From contig OX459097.1 in the NCBI GenBank assembly GCA_949775045.1, positions 15,254,710 through 15,318,709 on the forward strand: 64,000 bases of DNA. Direction: 5' to 3'. Source of the stretch: Metridium senile (lineage: Eukaryota > Cnidaria > Anthozoa > Actiniaria > Metridiidae). Below the pieces are notes generated by a model. The model was not told the origin of the DNA, made no database searches, and was given only the letters and a program-made list of their open reading frames with translations. Shown piece after piece: positions 1 to 12,200 of the stretch. Numbering within the stretch: position 1 is the first letter of the stretch; each line of letters begins with the position of its first letter. The position numbers and the translations under genes are program-made.

Positions 1-19
1 CTTTAACAATCTGATCTCT

Positions 20-570
20 TTGGATGTTCACAAAAGGATGAATAATATAATAGAATCAATTGAAAAAATCACGAACAAACCTGCACCTCTTCGTGTCGTT
101 TCTTCGAAAAGAAAGCGGCAATTAAAAAAAACATGGATATCAAAAGCTATTCTCACCTCTATAAGAAAAAAAAAAAAAAACTTTTCAAATCACACTACCT
201 AAGCAAAGACCCGCACAAAATTCAATCTTACAGAACGTATAATAACAAATTAAACAAAATGAAAGAAATAGCTAAAAAGAAATATTTTCAAGAACAGTTT
301 ACTCTAAATAGTGAAAACCTAAAAGCTACTTGGAAGCTCATTGGTATGATTATAAATAGAAAACAAAAAAAGTCTCAACACCAAATTACAAAGCTAATTT
401 ATCAGAACAAATCATACACTGATAAATTTAGCATTGCGAAAACCTCAATCATCATTTTATTAATGTTGGCTCTCAGCTTGCAGACAAGCTCCCAACAGTC
501 GACGAGCATCCAACAGTTTACATTAATCGATCTTTTCAGAAAAGTTTTATGTTTCGCGGCATAACACCTA
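20..570 (+). mobile_element. LINE fragment, ORF2 region between endonuclease and reverse transcriptase
   Basis: The plus strand encodes a Lys-rich stretch (133-564, read with one frame change near 440) that ends in text like HFNHHFINVGSQLADKLP. This is the usual linker just before the reverse transcriptase in CR1/Jockey-type LINEs. Stops and a frameshift make it dead. It may belong to the same broken LINE as the two following fragments. The clade is not resolved. Confidence 0.65.
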
Positions 571-654
571 CGTAGCGCGGGGTTGATGTAACGACGTCAT
601 CGGACAGATTTCCGAACGAGTTCCGAAGCTCACCACAGGAAGCCCGACATATTC

Positions 655-1044
655 CCGGGAATTACATGCGTAAATACTCAAGTACTTTAGATGTTACGCT
701 TAGAAGTGAGATCGGTCTGTAATTTAGTACTTCCTCTTTACGATTCTTTTTGTGAACAGGAACAACAAGAGACTTTTTCCATTCAACAGGTAGTTTACCT
801 TAAGAAAGAGATTTGTTAAATAGATTGCAGAGAGATGACCCAAGTTCTTCTGCGCATTCTTTTAAAACAATTGATGGTATGTTGTCAGGACCACGAGCCT
901 TCCTATAGGATTTAGATTTTTCAGTACCTTGGAAACTTCTTCAGTAGTGAGATATATATCAGACAGTGCAGGAACAGCATCGGGGTGATTTATATTTATA
1001 CTTTTTCTTAGTCTTTTTTGATGATATATATTTTGAAAATTCAT
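655..1044 (-). mobile_element. LINE reverse-transcriptase fragment, inverted
   Basis: On the minus strand the translation reads DIYLTTEEVSKVLKNLNP, then, after frame changes, LPVEWKKSLVVPVHKK and LNYRPISLLSVTSKVLE. These are the first conserved blocks of a non-LTR reverse transcriptase. Orientation is opposite to the LINE pieces on both sides, so the middle of one LINE may have been inverted, or a second copy inserted. It is non-functional. Confidence 0.7.
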
Positions 1045-1306
1045 GTACTCCTATCAAAACGCTCTGCTCCCCAATTGTTTTAACAACATGTTCGCTGTCA
1101 ACAGTGACATACATAGTTACAACACTAGGGGTAAAAACTGTTACCAAATTAATTTTGCTCGTACTAAATTGAGACAATTCTCGGTGACGCACCAAGGACC
1201 ACTTTTTTTCAATAGTCTAGATAATCATATTAAAGATTGTATAAGTCTTAAATCGTTTATCAATAAGTTAAAAAAGACAATTTTTTTAATACTAAATACA
1301 TGTTAA
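1043..1306 (+). mobile_element. LINE ORF2 C-terminal fragment
   Basis: An 87-residue open stretch contains NSDIHSYNTRGKN and ends in FNSLDNHIKD...SFINKLKK. This is the typical C-terminus of CR1/Jockey-like ORF2 proteins (NTR motif, then LWNSLP-like and FKxxLK-like motifs). The stop is at 1304-1306 and an AT-rich tandem repeat follows directly, as in a LINE 3' UTR. Confidence 0.7.
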
Positions 1307-1535
1307 TACTACTTATATCATTATATAATTGAATGTAAGACATTTTTTTTGAATACTAAATACATGTAAATACTACATATATATCATTATATTATTGAAT
1401 GTAAGACATTTTTTTGAATACTAAATACATGTAAATACTACATATATCATTATATAATTGAATGTAAGACATTTTTTTGAATACTAAATACATGTGAATA
1501 CTACATATATCATTATATTATAATCGAATGTAAGG
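1291..1535 (+). repeat. Tandem repeat, about 64-bp unit, four copies
   Basis: Units begin ACTAAATACATG at 1291, 1355, 1420 and 1483, each running through an AT-rich core to GTAAGACATTTTTTTGAAT. It lies directly after the LINE stop codon, so it is probably an internally repeated LINE 3' UTR. An AATAAATAAATA-like tail follows near 1685. Confidence 0.85.
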
Positions 1536-1699
1536 CCTCAATGTAACCTACCATGACACCGTGACATACTTTATGTTCAAATTGTAAATTGTGATGAGGA
1601 GATTTCATACCTTCATAAGCTTTGTGGCCTCCCATCAAATCGCCTCGCCAATAAAATGTAATTAGATATTTAAGATGGCAAAAAATAAATAAATATCAA

Positions 1700-2190
1700 A
1701 AATACCAAATCATTGCTGCCTGAACTATCGTCACCAACACAATATGGTGGATACCGTTCTGCTTTGCCACTTCCCCAATAAATTTGGATAACCAGAAGCT
1801 AAGTGTTTTGCAGATATTTCTTCAAATGGGACTGTCAAATCTTCCACGTTCTGTCATATCGAAGCCATCCCAAACACGTACGAGCTCGACCTCGAACTCT
1901 ATACTAACAAACGACTTACAAATAATTCAATAATACATCAATTCAAAGCCGCAAGTGAGGCAAATGAATACTTATCTCTTGAGACCTAGATGCTCACGAT
2001 TTCACTTTTCTACACATGTACAATTTTGAATGACAATAGGGAACTCACTTGATTGCCCTTCATTGTCTTAGCGGTTGAATCCATTCTACAAGTATTATAA
2101 ACATTCACATGCAATCTCAATGAACTCTATATTGATTGGTTTTTGCGCCTTATTTATTATTCTTTGATTTCACAAGTAATATACAATATT
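1700..2190. other. No gene seen
   Basis: Apart from short chance ORFs I see no coding exon, RNA gene or clear repeat here. Confidence 0.5.
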
Positions 2191-2197
2191 CGCGTTC

Positions 2198-2347
2198 GAT
2201 CTGTATGGTTTTTACAATGACTCGCCTGCACGGCGGCTCACCATTGTAAATGCCCATACAGATCTCCCGCTCATAATGTATGTAATGTTTACAACATGAG
2301 CGGCCGTGTTGTATCGCCGATACAACACGGACGCGAATGTTGTAAAC
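2198..2347. repeat. Two adjacent imperfect palindromes
   Basis: Arms at 2198-2219 and 2242-2264 (GATCTGTATGG / CCATACAGATC with the TTTACAATG / CATTGTAAA core) form one hairpin. A second at 2287-2347 pairs GTTTACAACAT with ATGTTGTAAAC around CCGTGTTGTATCG / CGATACAACACGG. They are probably foldback MITE remnants; no coding potential. Confidence 0.75.
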
Positions 2348-2349
2348 GA

Positions 2350-4190
2350 CTTAAAAAATGTCTAGGTTAGCTTTTTCATATTTTACCAAATTTTTTAAGA
2401 TTAATATAAATGTTGCCGTAAAATTACAAGTTAAAACTTATGCAAATCAGGATATACAACAATAATGTTGTATGAAGATTTACAACACTCGTCATGGTCA
2501 TGATTTCTTTTGAAAATGTCTCATGAATTTATTAAATAGTACATATTGTATAAACCTAATTGAAAGAACGTTGTACTGGTTTTTGTAATTTAGTGTGAAT
2601 AAAAAGAGATATACTACTATACTACTAAGATATAATACTTTAAGACAAATTTAAGACAAATTGTGAAAACTTGAAGACTTCGGTTTAAACCATGCCTAAC
2701 TAAATTATGAAATGTATGCACCAATACTAATCCATGACAAAAAGAGCAGCAATTTACATATGAACAATAGACTAGCGATAACATACCCTAGTGAAAAGAA
2801 AACGTATCGGTGTTTAATGGTACATCCACATAAAGGTAATGTCTGTTTGTTTATATATATTAGAATTTCACATTATAGAATAATTGCATGCTATCACAAA
2901 ACTCGATAAGTAAGTTTCTGATTGTAAAGTGCTCTTCTACGAGGTAAAGACTAGTCTTCACCCACTGGCGTTGTTAGTAAGCGTTCATTTCCCCCCTCCA
3001 ATTGTGTTTCCATTGACAAACACTGCACGAACTAGTGAAATCACTTGTTAATTTACTTGCTTTTTTGATTCGGAAATACACTAGTTTTCCAACTAGCCAT
3101 CAACAACTTTTTACTACAATTATTGTTTAATTTAGAAATAACGAAGCAGGCCACACTAGAGTGACCACTAGTTATCATACCTTTTTACTTTTTCAGCTAC
3201 TACTTATCGTATATTTTTACTATTAATATATATTTTTATTTGAAACACTGAAGCAGTCTATTCTAGTTTATCGTTTTCTTTCCATACATTTCTGTAAAAC
3301 AATTACCTTAAAATAAGGATAGCGAGAGGGGGGAAATCTGTTAATTTCATAGTTCGTTTAACTTCTCCTCGTCTTCAATATCTTCATCGAAAATCTAGAT
3401 TCAGTTTAAAAGTTTGACTGCAAGCTGTTTTGCCGAATTACAGAAAAGTTATGCAAAATTAATATACATTTATTTAGGAAACGATAAATTAGAAAACATC
3501 GAACGAGTTCCCTTCTTTTAATATGTATAGATTTTCCATGCAGTAACTTCTTTTGGGAGAGGCGTGATGGTCTATTGGTTATGGAGGTATGATGCATGGA
3601 ACACAAATATCTTCTAAAACACGTAAATTTTAAAAATCGTTTTCTAATGCTCATTTTATTAAAGACTATTGGTTTATGAAATAATTTTTGTGAAAAGTAT
3701 TTTTCTGCTATAGATGTTTAATTTTGCAAAAACGATTCTTTCTTGCTTGAAATAGGTTAGTTGACAGGATCTATCAACAACGGCATGCATATGATAATAT
3801 CATGTCACGCAACAACTGTGCGGTCTCATTGAAAGCCTTGGGTAAGTAGAAGTATTTTAAAAGCGTAGAATTTGATCACGATTTACAAGAGTATCATAAT
3901 CGCTCGTGATTGATCAGCGCTTATCCCTTTAAACTAAAAGTTCATTTTCTCGATAAAAAGATTTGAGAATTATACAAAGCTGAACTGAGTTAATAGCCCT
4001 GAACATCAAAGCTAAAGTATAACCAAACTCGACCAGTAGACTTAACATTTATTCAACTCAGAAATGCATATGCTTCCTAGTTTTTTTTTCAGTCTTTTTC
4101 GTCATTCGCGAGATATCAATTATTTTGTACAGCATTCCCGTAAAATTACGTATTGTAAAAATCGATAAAAAATAAAGAAGCAATCAAATA
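2350..4190. other. Intergenic, nothing firmly identified
   Basis: AT-rich intergenic DNA. At about 3559-3600 the text GGCGTGATGGTCTATTGGTTATGG resembles the A-box head of the tRNA-like SINE seen at 15560-15640, but no B box follows, so it is at most a truncated SINE. Nothing else is supported. Confidence 0.4.
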
Positions 4191-4197
4191 AAAAACG

Positions 4198-5803
4198 CAG
4201 CTGACCACAGGCAGCCCAACTATTCTCTTTGAGGATTTTTTTTAATGACAATAAAAGTTATTTTTAACCGCGCGCCGAGCGCAATACATATTGAGCGCGC
4301 GGGTGGGGTTCCTGTGGTGTATTTGTTTGAATGCTCGCGGATGGGATTCCTGTTGCTTTTTACAAGCAATTTTTCGGTCGTGCGGAATCGCACGTACGAC
4401 AGAAAAATCGAAGAAAGTAGTATCTTGATACAAGGTGTGAAACTCGATGGCGTGGATGGATTGATGTGCGCCCCAGCTTGTTAGGACGGCGAAGACTCAA
4501 CGACGAGCGCCGAGAAGGACGCGAGAAGCAATCGACTGACTCGCCAAATAAAAACTTTTATATTCAAACTTTTCTTTTGAAACAAGTTTTATTTTCTTAT
4601 ACGGATTTTCACTTAGTAAACCTCTAACAAAAACAAAAGCCAGTGTGTGAAATTTTTTTCCAAGTTTATTGAAATGCTAAACATATAGCTAATATATTTT
4701 ACAATGTGAAAAAAATGTGTTCAAATTAAAGTGTATTTAATCAAATCTCTAAAGATGTTTTAGCTTTTATAGTTTTTCGAAAATAGTTTTTAAAATACAG
4801 CTATAAACGCTTCACACTTTCATAACAAATGTATTATTGTTTGAACCGCTAAACTAACTAAAGTTTTCACGAAATTAAAGTTGAACTTTTTTGATCCAAT
4901 CTGAAGTGGAAAACTTCGCAAAGCGGCCATCACAAATTCACTGTTTAGTTTGGGTTTTAGTTGGTTTGAACAAGATAACATTATTCGTTTTGACATACTA
5001 ACTTCAACTCCAATAATAACCTGTACACACCAGGCTACTAGAAAAGCTTTCCCTCATTTTTTTGTTATAGTGAAGAGCATCGTTGACTTCAAAAGCAAGT
5101 GCTCAATTGAATCAGGTGTTTTGAATGAAACTCACTGTAGCAGTTTTTGACTGTTTTTGACTCTCGATTCACCATCGCATGATTTTCATAATAAAATGCT
5201 TTCTCTTGTTTTCTTTCTTTGAGTTTTTAGGTCATTTTAACAATCCAAAAGTTAAATGCAAGACAGTAATCAACACCTTTTTCGGCTGTATCGGTGAATG
5301 AGCGTGAAAAATATGGTCTCGATCGATATTTTCACGATCGCTCCACGATTGCTACACGATTGTAAAATTTCCGAAATCCGTCCTAGCAACCTGGGGCGCA
5401 CCTCGACTCCATGCTGCCCTTTTTAAAAACAAATTTCAACCCATTTGCTGAGGTCGGAGATAATCGTACTTTTGATTGTAGTTGAACAGCAACGTAAAGT
5501 TTATATATTCGAAGAAAAATGAAAATTTTCTCCCATGGCTGATTTACTACGCACGAAACTAAATTTGTCACGTGACCGAGTTTCATACCTTGTCAAAATA
5601 CCACCCTCTTCAACACCGCGCGACTTTGACGGAAAAATTGCTTGCAAAAAGCCACAGGAATCCCATCCGCACATTCAAACAAATACACCACAGGAACCCC
5701 ACCCGCGCGCTCGATATGTATTTCGCTCGGCGCGCGGTTAAAAATAACTTTATTGTCATTAAAAAAAATCCTCAAAGAGAATAGCTGGGCTGCCTGTGAG
5801 CTG
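4198..5803. mobile_element. Foldback element with long (about 250 bp) terminal inverted repeats
   Basis: The left arm (4198-4452) and right arm (about 5565-5803) are inverted copies. They share the tip CAGCT...CACAGGCAGCCC, a CCTCAAAGAG / CTCTTTGAGG block and a GCGCGCCGAGCG block. A further inner inverted match pairs 4465-4491 with 5381-5407 (GTGCGCCCCAG). The middle has no convincing ORF. A non-autonomous foldback DNA element is the simplest reading. No clean target-site duplication was found. Confidence 0.75.
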
Positions 5804-5829
5804 GCACGGTTTTGTAGTTCAACATATGT

Positions 5830-6211
5830 ATAATGTGATGAACTTTTATAGCTCGCGGCGCTAACGGGTTCCATTTGAGTTTTGACCATTTTCTGACCTC
5901 ATTTCTATGTCCGATAAGAGTATAGACCATAGAAAAGATACTTCGATTGGTTGAATAGTCCTCCTTCCTCCACATGTCTCATCGGTAAAACTGAGATGTA
6001 CCATTTCTCTGTTCGTGTAACTCCTGTTTAGGGGAGACCTTTTATATATTTATTTATTTTAAAACTTTAAAACGATTGCAAAGCGCCTTAATTCATAATC
6101 ATTTATTTTTTTGAAGTAATAACTAATTTTATATTGTTTAGAATTCCAACTTTCCAATTTGCTGCGTCAAAACCTTAAGATATAAACATCAAAACACTGG
6201 CGACCACAAAG
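5830..6211. promoter_or_regulatory. Upstream region of gene A
   Basis: This 380-bp stretch lies between the foldback element and the first ATG of the transporter and must hold its proximal promoter and 5' UTR unless there is an upstream non-coding exon. No unambiguous TATA box or initiator could be chosen by eye. Confidence 0.3.
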
Positions 6212-9200
6212 ATGTCAGATCTAGAGCCTACGAATTCAATATCTATGACGACATCACCATCCAAAACACCAAAAGTTCTAATATTTGGTCTAATGTCGTT
6301 TGTTCACTTCTTAATATGGTGCTGTGTTGCATTGTGGGCACCATTTTTCCCTGGTGAGGTAAGAGACGGAGAAACAAACGAATACAAATGTTTTCTCAAA
6401 TCTGATTGGTTGTTGATATGATAATATACCATCAATTTATATTTCAATGTGTAGGCATCACATCTTATTGGGTGATCATGACAGAGGGTTGCATATACCA
6501 TTGATTTATATTTCAATCTATAGGCATCAAATCTGATTGGATGACAGAGGGTTGCATATACCATTAATTCATATTTCAATCTGTAACCCTCAAATCTGAT
6601 TGGATGACAGAGGAATGCATATACCATTAATTTATATTTCAATCTGTAACCCTCAAATCTGATTGGATGACAGAGGAATGCATATACCATTAATTTATAT
6701 TTCAATCTGTAAGCCTCAAATCTGATTGGATCATGACAGAGGGTTGCATATACCATTAATTTCTATTTCGATCTGTAAGCCTCAAATCTTATTGGATGAC
6801 AGAGGAATGCATATACCATTAATTTATATTTCAATCTGTAAGCCTCAAATCTGATTGGATCATGACAGAGGGTTGCATATACCATTAATTTCTATTTCGA
6901 TCTGTGAGCCTCAAATCTTATTGGATGACAGAGGGTTGCATATACCATTGATTTATATTTCAGTCTGTAAGCCTCAAATCTGATTGGATGACAGAGGAAT
7001 GCATATACCATTAATTTATATTTCAATCTGTAACCCTCAAATCTGATTGGATGACAGAGGGTTGCATATACCATTAATTTCTATTTCGATCTGTAAGCAT
7101 CAAGTTTTTTTAGTTTTAGTTTTAGTTTATATGCTCTCTTTGAATATTACAATTTATACATAGAATTAGTAATACTAAAATGATTTACAGTTTTTATTTA
7201 CAGTTTGGTTTTAATGTAAGAAGAGCCTGGGGGCTAAATTAACTGTTAGGTTTTCTAGTTAGCCCCCAGTCTTTTAGTTACAATAGTAATTCAGGTTTAA
7301 AGAAAGAAATATATAAATAGAATATAATTACAATGGATAAATATAATAGAATTAGATAATTAGATAATGAGGTAAGTTGTAGAAATTAAGAAAGAGTAAT
7401 ATTGATAAATAAAACTGATTGAAATCTGATTGGTTGACATGGGGTTACATATGCCATTGATTGATTTCAATCTATAGGCCTCAAATCTTATTGGGTGACA
7501 GAGGGTTACATATACAATTGATTTCTGTTTCAATCTGTAGGCTGCAAAACGCGGTGTTACCAGTACTGAAGTTGGTTTTATCTTTGGTATATACAGTCTG
7601 GTATCCTTCCTATTTTCATTGATCTTTGGTGCTTTTGTGGTAAGATACATCCCCGCAGCGGTTTTTAGTTTCGTCATGCAATGCTTCTCTTTAAGTGAGT
7701 TCACTAAAAAGAGTTTGCGTGACTAAACTAAAACGGCTTTGCGTGACTACACTAAAACGGCTTTGCGTGACTACACTAAAACGGCAGCCGGAGATATGGG
7801 ATTTTTACGGCGATTTTTACGGCGATGCAATCGCGCGTGTGAACAACCGGAGATTTCACTGCGGCTTTTGTTAACTTTTGCTGCGACTTTTATGAAAAGA
7901 TAATCATTTTTGCTTCCTTTCTGCAATCTCTTCTTCTTGAATATAATATCAATATTCCATGATGACGGAAAGCAACAAGAAATTTCCGATTTTTGTTTTT
8001 CATGTGACGTCATCAAAATGCTAAAATCTAAACTATAAATCGCAGAAGGCTGGTCCTGTAATATTTTGTAGTTGTGTTTGAAAGATATTAATTATTCCTG
8101 AACGTTTGGTTGTTTTTTTGTTGTTTTGTTCTCGAGATATTGAAATCGAAATTCACGTCACACAAAATTGTCACGCGTTTTCTAGAGCCGTAAAGAGATG
8201 TAAATTAGCCACAAATGTCACCTTTTTTGACTGGTACATAAAAGAAATTATTTGTTGATTAAACTTTTCACCTCTAAAGCGTTTTGGTTGTAATTTCGAC
8301 GCCTGAACGTTTGTCAGCCAAGTTGGTGTACACCAACAGTACACGGCGGCTCCATACATTCTTGCCAAAAAAATAGCATATGAAATTGTTCATATCTTGG
8401 CAGCAAAAAGTCGATTTGATTTGAATTTTTGCAAAATTACATAGTTTTACTCACTCTTTCACGTGAAAGTACTTCTATTATGTTGAGGTCTCTGAAACCG
8501 ACTGAAATTTTTGATGACGTCAATGAAAACCGAGAATTAATTGGGGGACTCCTATATAGTTCTAATTTTTGAAGTTTTTTTAAATAGATCGCAGGTAAGT
8601 CGCAGTAAAATTTCAACATAATCAAAATACCAGCGATATCACGGCGACGTGAATTTCCAAAATCGCAGTAAAATCGCCGGTTGTTCACAAGCGCAAAGTG
8701 CATCGCTGTTAAAATCGCTGCGAAACACGTAGCAAAAATCGCAGCAAAAATCGCCCTTGTGAAACCGGCCTTTATAAACTGGTTGAAACGTCGCATTTCT
8801 ATGTCTCTAACACAAATATACAAAACCTATTTCTTCAACTCATTTGCATTAGATTAGGCACATGTGAATGCAACGTTTAAGCTAGCTAGGCCTTATTTAT
8901 AAACTTGTTTTAAAATAATATTTGATATTGTAAGTGTCTCCAACTCTCAGATGGAACTCCCTTTGTACAAGTGGTAGGGGTGATCTGTGCCGGGTCGTTT
9001 TAAAAAAAATGATCCCTAAAAGGTACACATAAAATTAAAGGCCATTTAAAGCCTCCGATCGTCTTGGTAGCTAAGCTTACTTTTAGTAATAAAGCGAAGT
9101 GAAAATGACCTTTACAGGACTGGTACGGAGTCATCAGTGACACGTAATGTTTGAGCCATAACCCTAAAAGGGCTTTTGGTCAAAAAATTAGTTTCCTCCC

Positions 9201-12200
9201 GGCCCGGACTCCAACTCCGTTAAGCTGAGCTGTACCTCTCGTATTTTAGCACTTGTGCTGCAAGGACAGGTGACTAGCTCCAACCTCACTGCCTTCTCAC
9301 TCACCACCATTCACTATCACCCATAACTCTGGTGAATTTTAATACTATTTCGGCTGAAATATCCGTACAATATTCAAACTCTGTGATCCCTTCTGCTGTG
9401 ACAGAACGACTCAATGTAACATAGTTTTTAGTAAACTATAAACGCATTGTGTTTTTTTTTTTCCTTTATCAATTAGTACACACTAAATAAACATTTTTCT
9501 ATGACGGGAAAAGCCAAATCACTCCATAATGACTGGAATAGGGCATTTAAAAGTTAAGAGAAGATGTTAAAATGTTAAATTCAATTAATTTATTTAATAT
9601 CTTGTTTAGATACCAAAGGTTGGTCCTAAGTTTGTAATACTTATTGGATTGGTTGTAAATGGCGGATCTTATATTATTTGCGGGTAGGTAAGCGTTTCGT
9701 GTACGTTTAATAAAGGTTCAAACGCTAGGGCGAGGGTTTGCATTGAAATTCAAGACCAAGGCCGAGGGCGCAGCCCGAGGCCGAGGTCTTGAATTTCAAT
9801 GCAAACCCGAGCCCGTGCGTTTGAAGTTGTTTAAAAACTAACCACACCCTATTTTTATTGTTTCAATGCAAAATTTTCTGGAAATAGGAACTCAAATAAT
9901 CGGATTTAATTTATATCGAGTAATTTATATTTGCATCAGTTTAACGTCGAACAATAGCTGTGCTGAGATAAGTCTTCTTAAAATTCCTTCATTGTCAACG
10001 AAATACCGGATAGCATAGTGGTAAGTGAATGGACTGTAAGATGCGAAGGGTTGAGGGTTCGTGGCTCTGTAGGGTCAATTCGCAAGATTTCCTTTGCGTT
10101 TTTTAAAGGTTAGAATAGTCAATTCCTTAAGTTTTAAGACTTTAAGACTTCTAGTGTGTGTCTAAAATCTCAAATAAATGTGCATTGAATTTCAAAATTT
10201 CAAATGTGTGTGTGTATGTCTAACTTGGCAAATAAACCTGATGCAGGTCTTGAATTCAAAATTAAAAACCTGCCCCGGGTCTTCCCCTGAAATTCAAAAC
10301 CTACATTAAACAATGGAAATAGGGTGTGGTTAGTTTTTAATTGTGTATAGCTGTTTGCTTGCTTATATACTTTCGATAACGGCAAGGATGTCAATCTGTT
10401 AAATTTAGTACTAGATACAAAGCTGGGTAAATTAAGGTCGTTTTGAAATAACCGACGAACAACCTGGCCCTTTTATTATATATGGCAGCCTTCGTTGCTT
10501 CGTTGCTTCGTTACTTCATTGCTTCCTTGCTTCATTGCTTCCTTGCTTCCTTGCTTCCTTGCTTCCTTGCTTCCTTGCTTCCTTGCTTCCTTGCTTCCTT
10601 GCTTCCTTGCTTCCTTGCTTCCTTGCTTCCTTGCTTCCTTGCTTCCTTGCTTCCTTGCTTCCTTGCTTCCTTGCTTCCTTGCTTCCTTGCTTCCTTGCTT
10701 CCTTGCTTCCTTGCTTCCTTGCTTCCTTGCTTCCTTGCTTCCTTGCTTCCTTGCTTCCTTGCTTCCTTGCTTCCTTGCTTCCTTGCTTCCTTGCTTCCTT
10801 GCTTTTTTCCATTCTTCTCCAATCGATTAATCGGTTGATTTCTTTTTTCTAACAGATTTGCATACCTGATACAGGATCGAGCTCAATTTTCCTTATTTTG
10901 TTTCATTTTACGAAGCATTGCTGCTGTTGGAGGAACAGCCAGCAGAACAGCCTCGATGGTTATACTAATACAAGAATTTCCAAACAATGTTCTATTTACT
11001 TTTGTGAGTATTGAGATAAACTATAGATCCAAAAACAAACAAACAACTACTTTTACGCGTTGCGCTGTAATTTGTCGCTACCACTCGATCATCATAACCA
11101 TTAATTATTGTCATCATTATTATCATATCCCCCCACTTTTTGCACCGAAAAAAAATAAATGACAATAACTATTTGAAATGTTTTTTCACAACGAACATGT
11201 ACTGCAAATTCACAAATTATTGTGGCATGATCTATTGGGCAGAATAGAATCTTGGGTTTCCTGTGGTTTGCGCGGGAAATGAATGCCAGAAATTAATGTG
11301 CTCCACGGTTCCTGATCATAACATATTTATCTGTTTTCAGAAAACTTCATTCCAAAGGAACATCATGACCGATGCAAGTTGATTAAAAACACCATCACAG
11401 TTCCAGGGGTTATAGCAATGTGTAAGTCATGAATAAGACCTATATGTGTTAGTTTGTTTCGTTTCGACAAATTATATAAACGTCAAACGATCACAATTGA
11501 CTTTTATGGCTTACACTGCTTGTGTTCAAAGCACACAAACTTTATAACCAACAACAGCGGCCTTTTCAATCCATCAACATCAGTAGTCCTCTTCACAGTT
11601 CCCTGCGCCATCTTGAAAGGTAGCCGGGCCTTTGAATTGAAGCGAGACGAATGTTGGGCTTGCAAAGATAGAGACATTTTAACACCTAGCGTTCGTCTCG
11701 TTTCGATGCAAAGGCCCGGCTACCTTTCAAAATGGCGCAGGGAACTGTGAAGGGGGCTGTTGTACCGGTACTGCGCTTAAATCACTGATTAAAACGTCAG
11801 ACAGTAACAACTGCTCAAGACTACACACATCCGTACTATTACAGCTCACTATCGTATGATAATCACAAATTTAAACCATTTATACTCGCCTGAGACCAGA
11901 AACAAAAAACTATTCAACCGATTTTAATTTGAATTCTTATATGCAGGTAATGCAGATTTTCTGTGTCTTTTTGCTTTCACGTTTATTGATCCAATATTAC
12001 AAAACCACGCAGCAAAGGTAAGTGAATCTAAGAAAAAACATAAAATAATAAAGCACTTTCGCCGCATTTGGTTCCTCGTCGGCCAAGTCTTTCTCGTCTT
12101 TCAAAAGGAAGCGATATGTTGCGTATTTTGTTCGTAGTTTGAGTGCTTTAATAATCTCTTTATTTATTTATTTATTTGTATATTTTTAGTTTGGTTTGGA

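Noticed and set aside
6304..6756. 150-codon minus-strand ORF with a 21-residue repeat (CHPIRFEAYRLKYKL)
   Set aside because: It is the in-frame shadow of the 63-bp intronic tandem repeat; translation repeats exactly with the DNA unit and crosses exon 1 of the transporter on the other strand.
10482..10852. Overlapping ORFs of LASLLPCF / KEARKQGS repeats
   Set aside because: Artefacts of the (CCTTGCTT)n satellite, open in all frames because the unit has no stop triplet.
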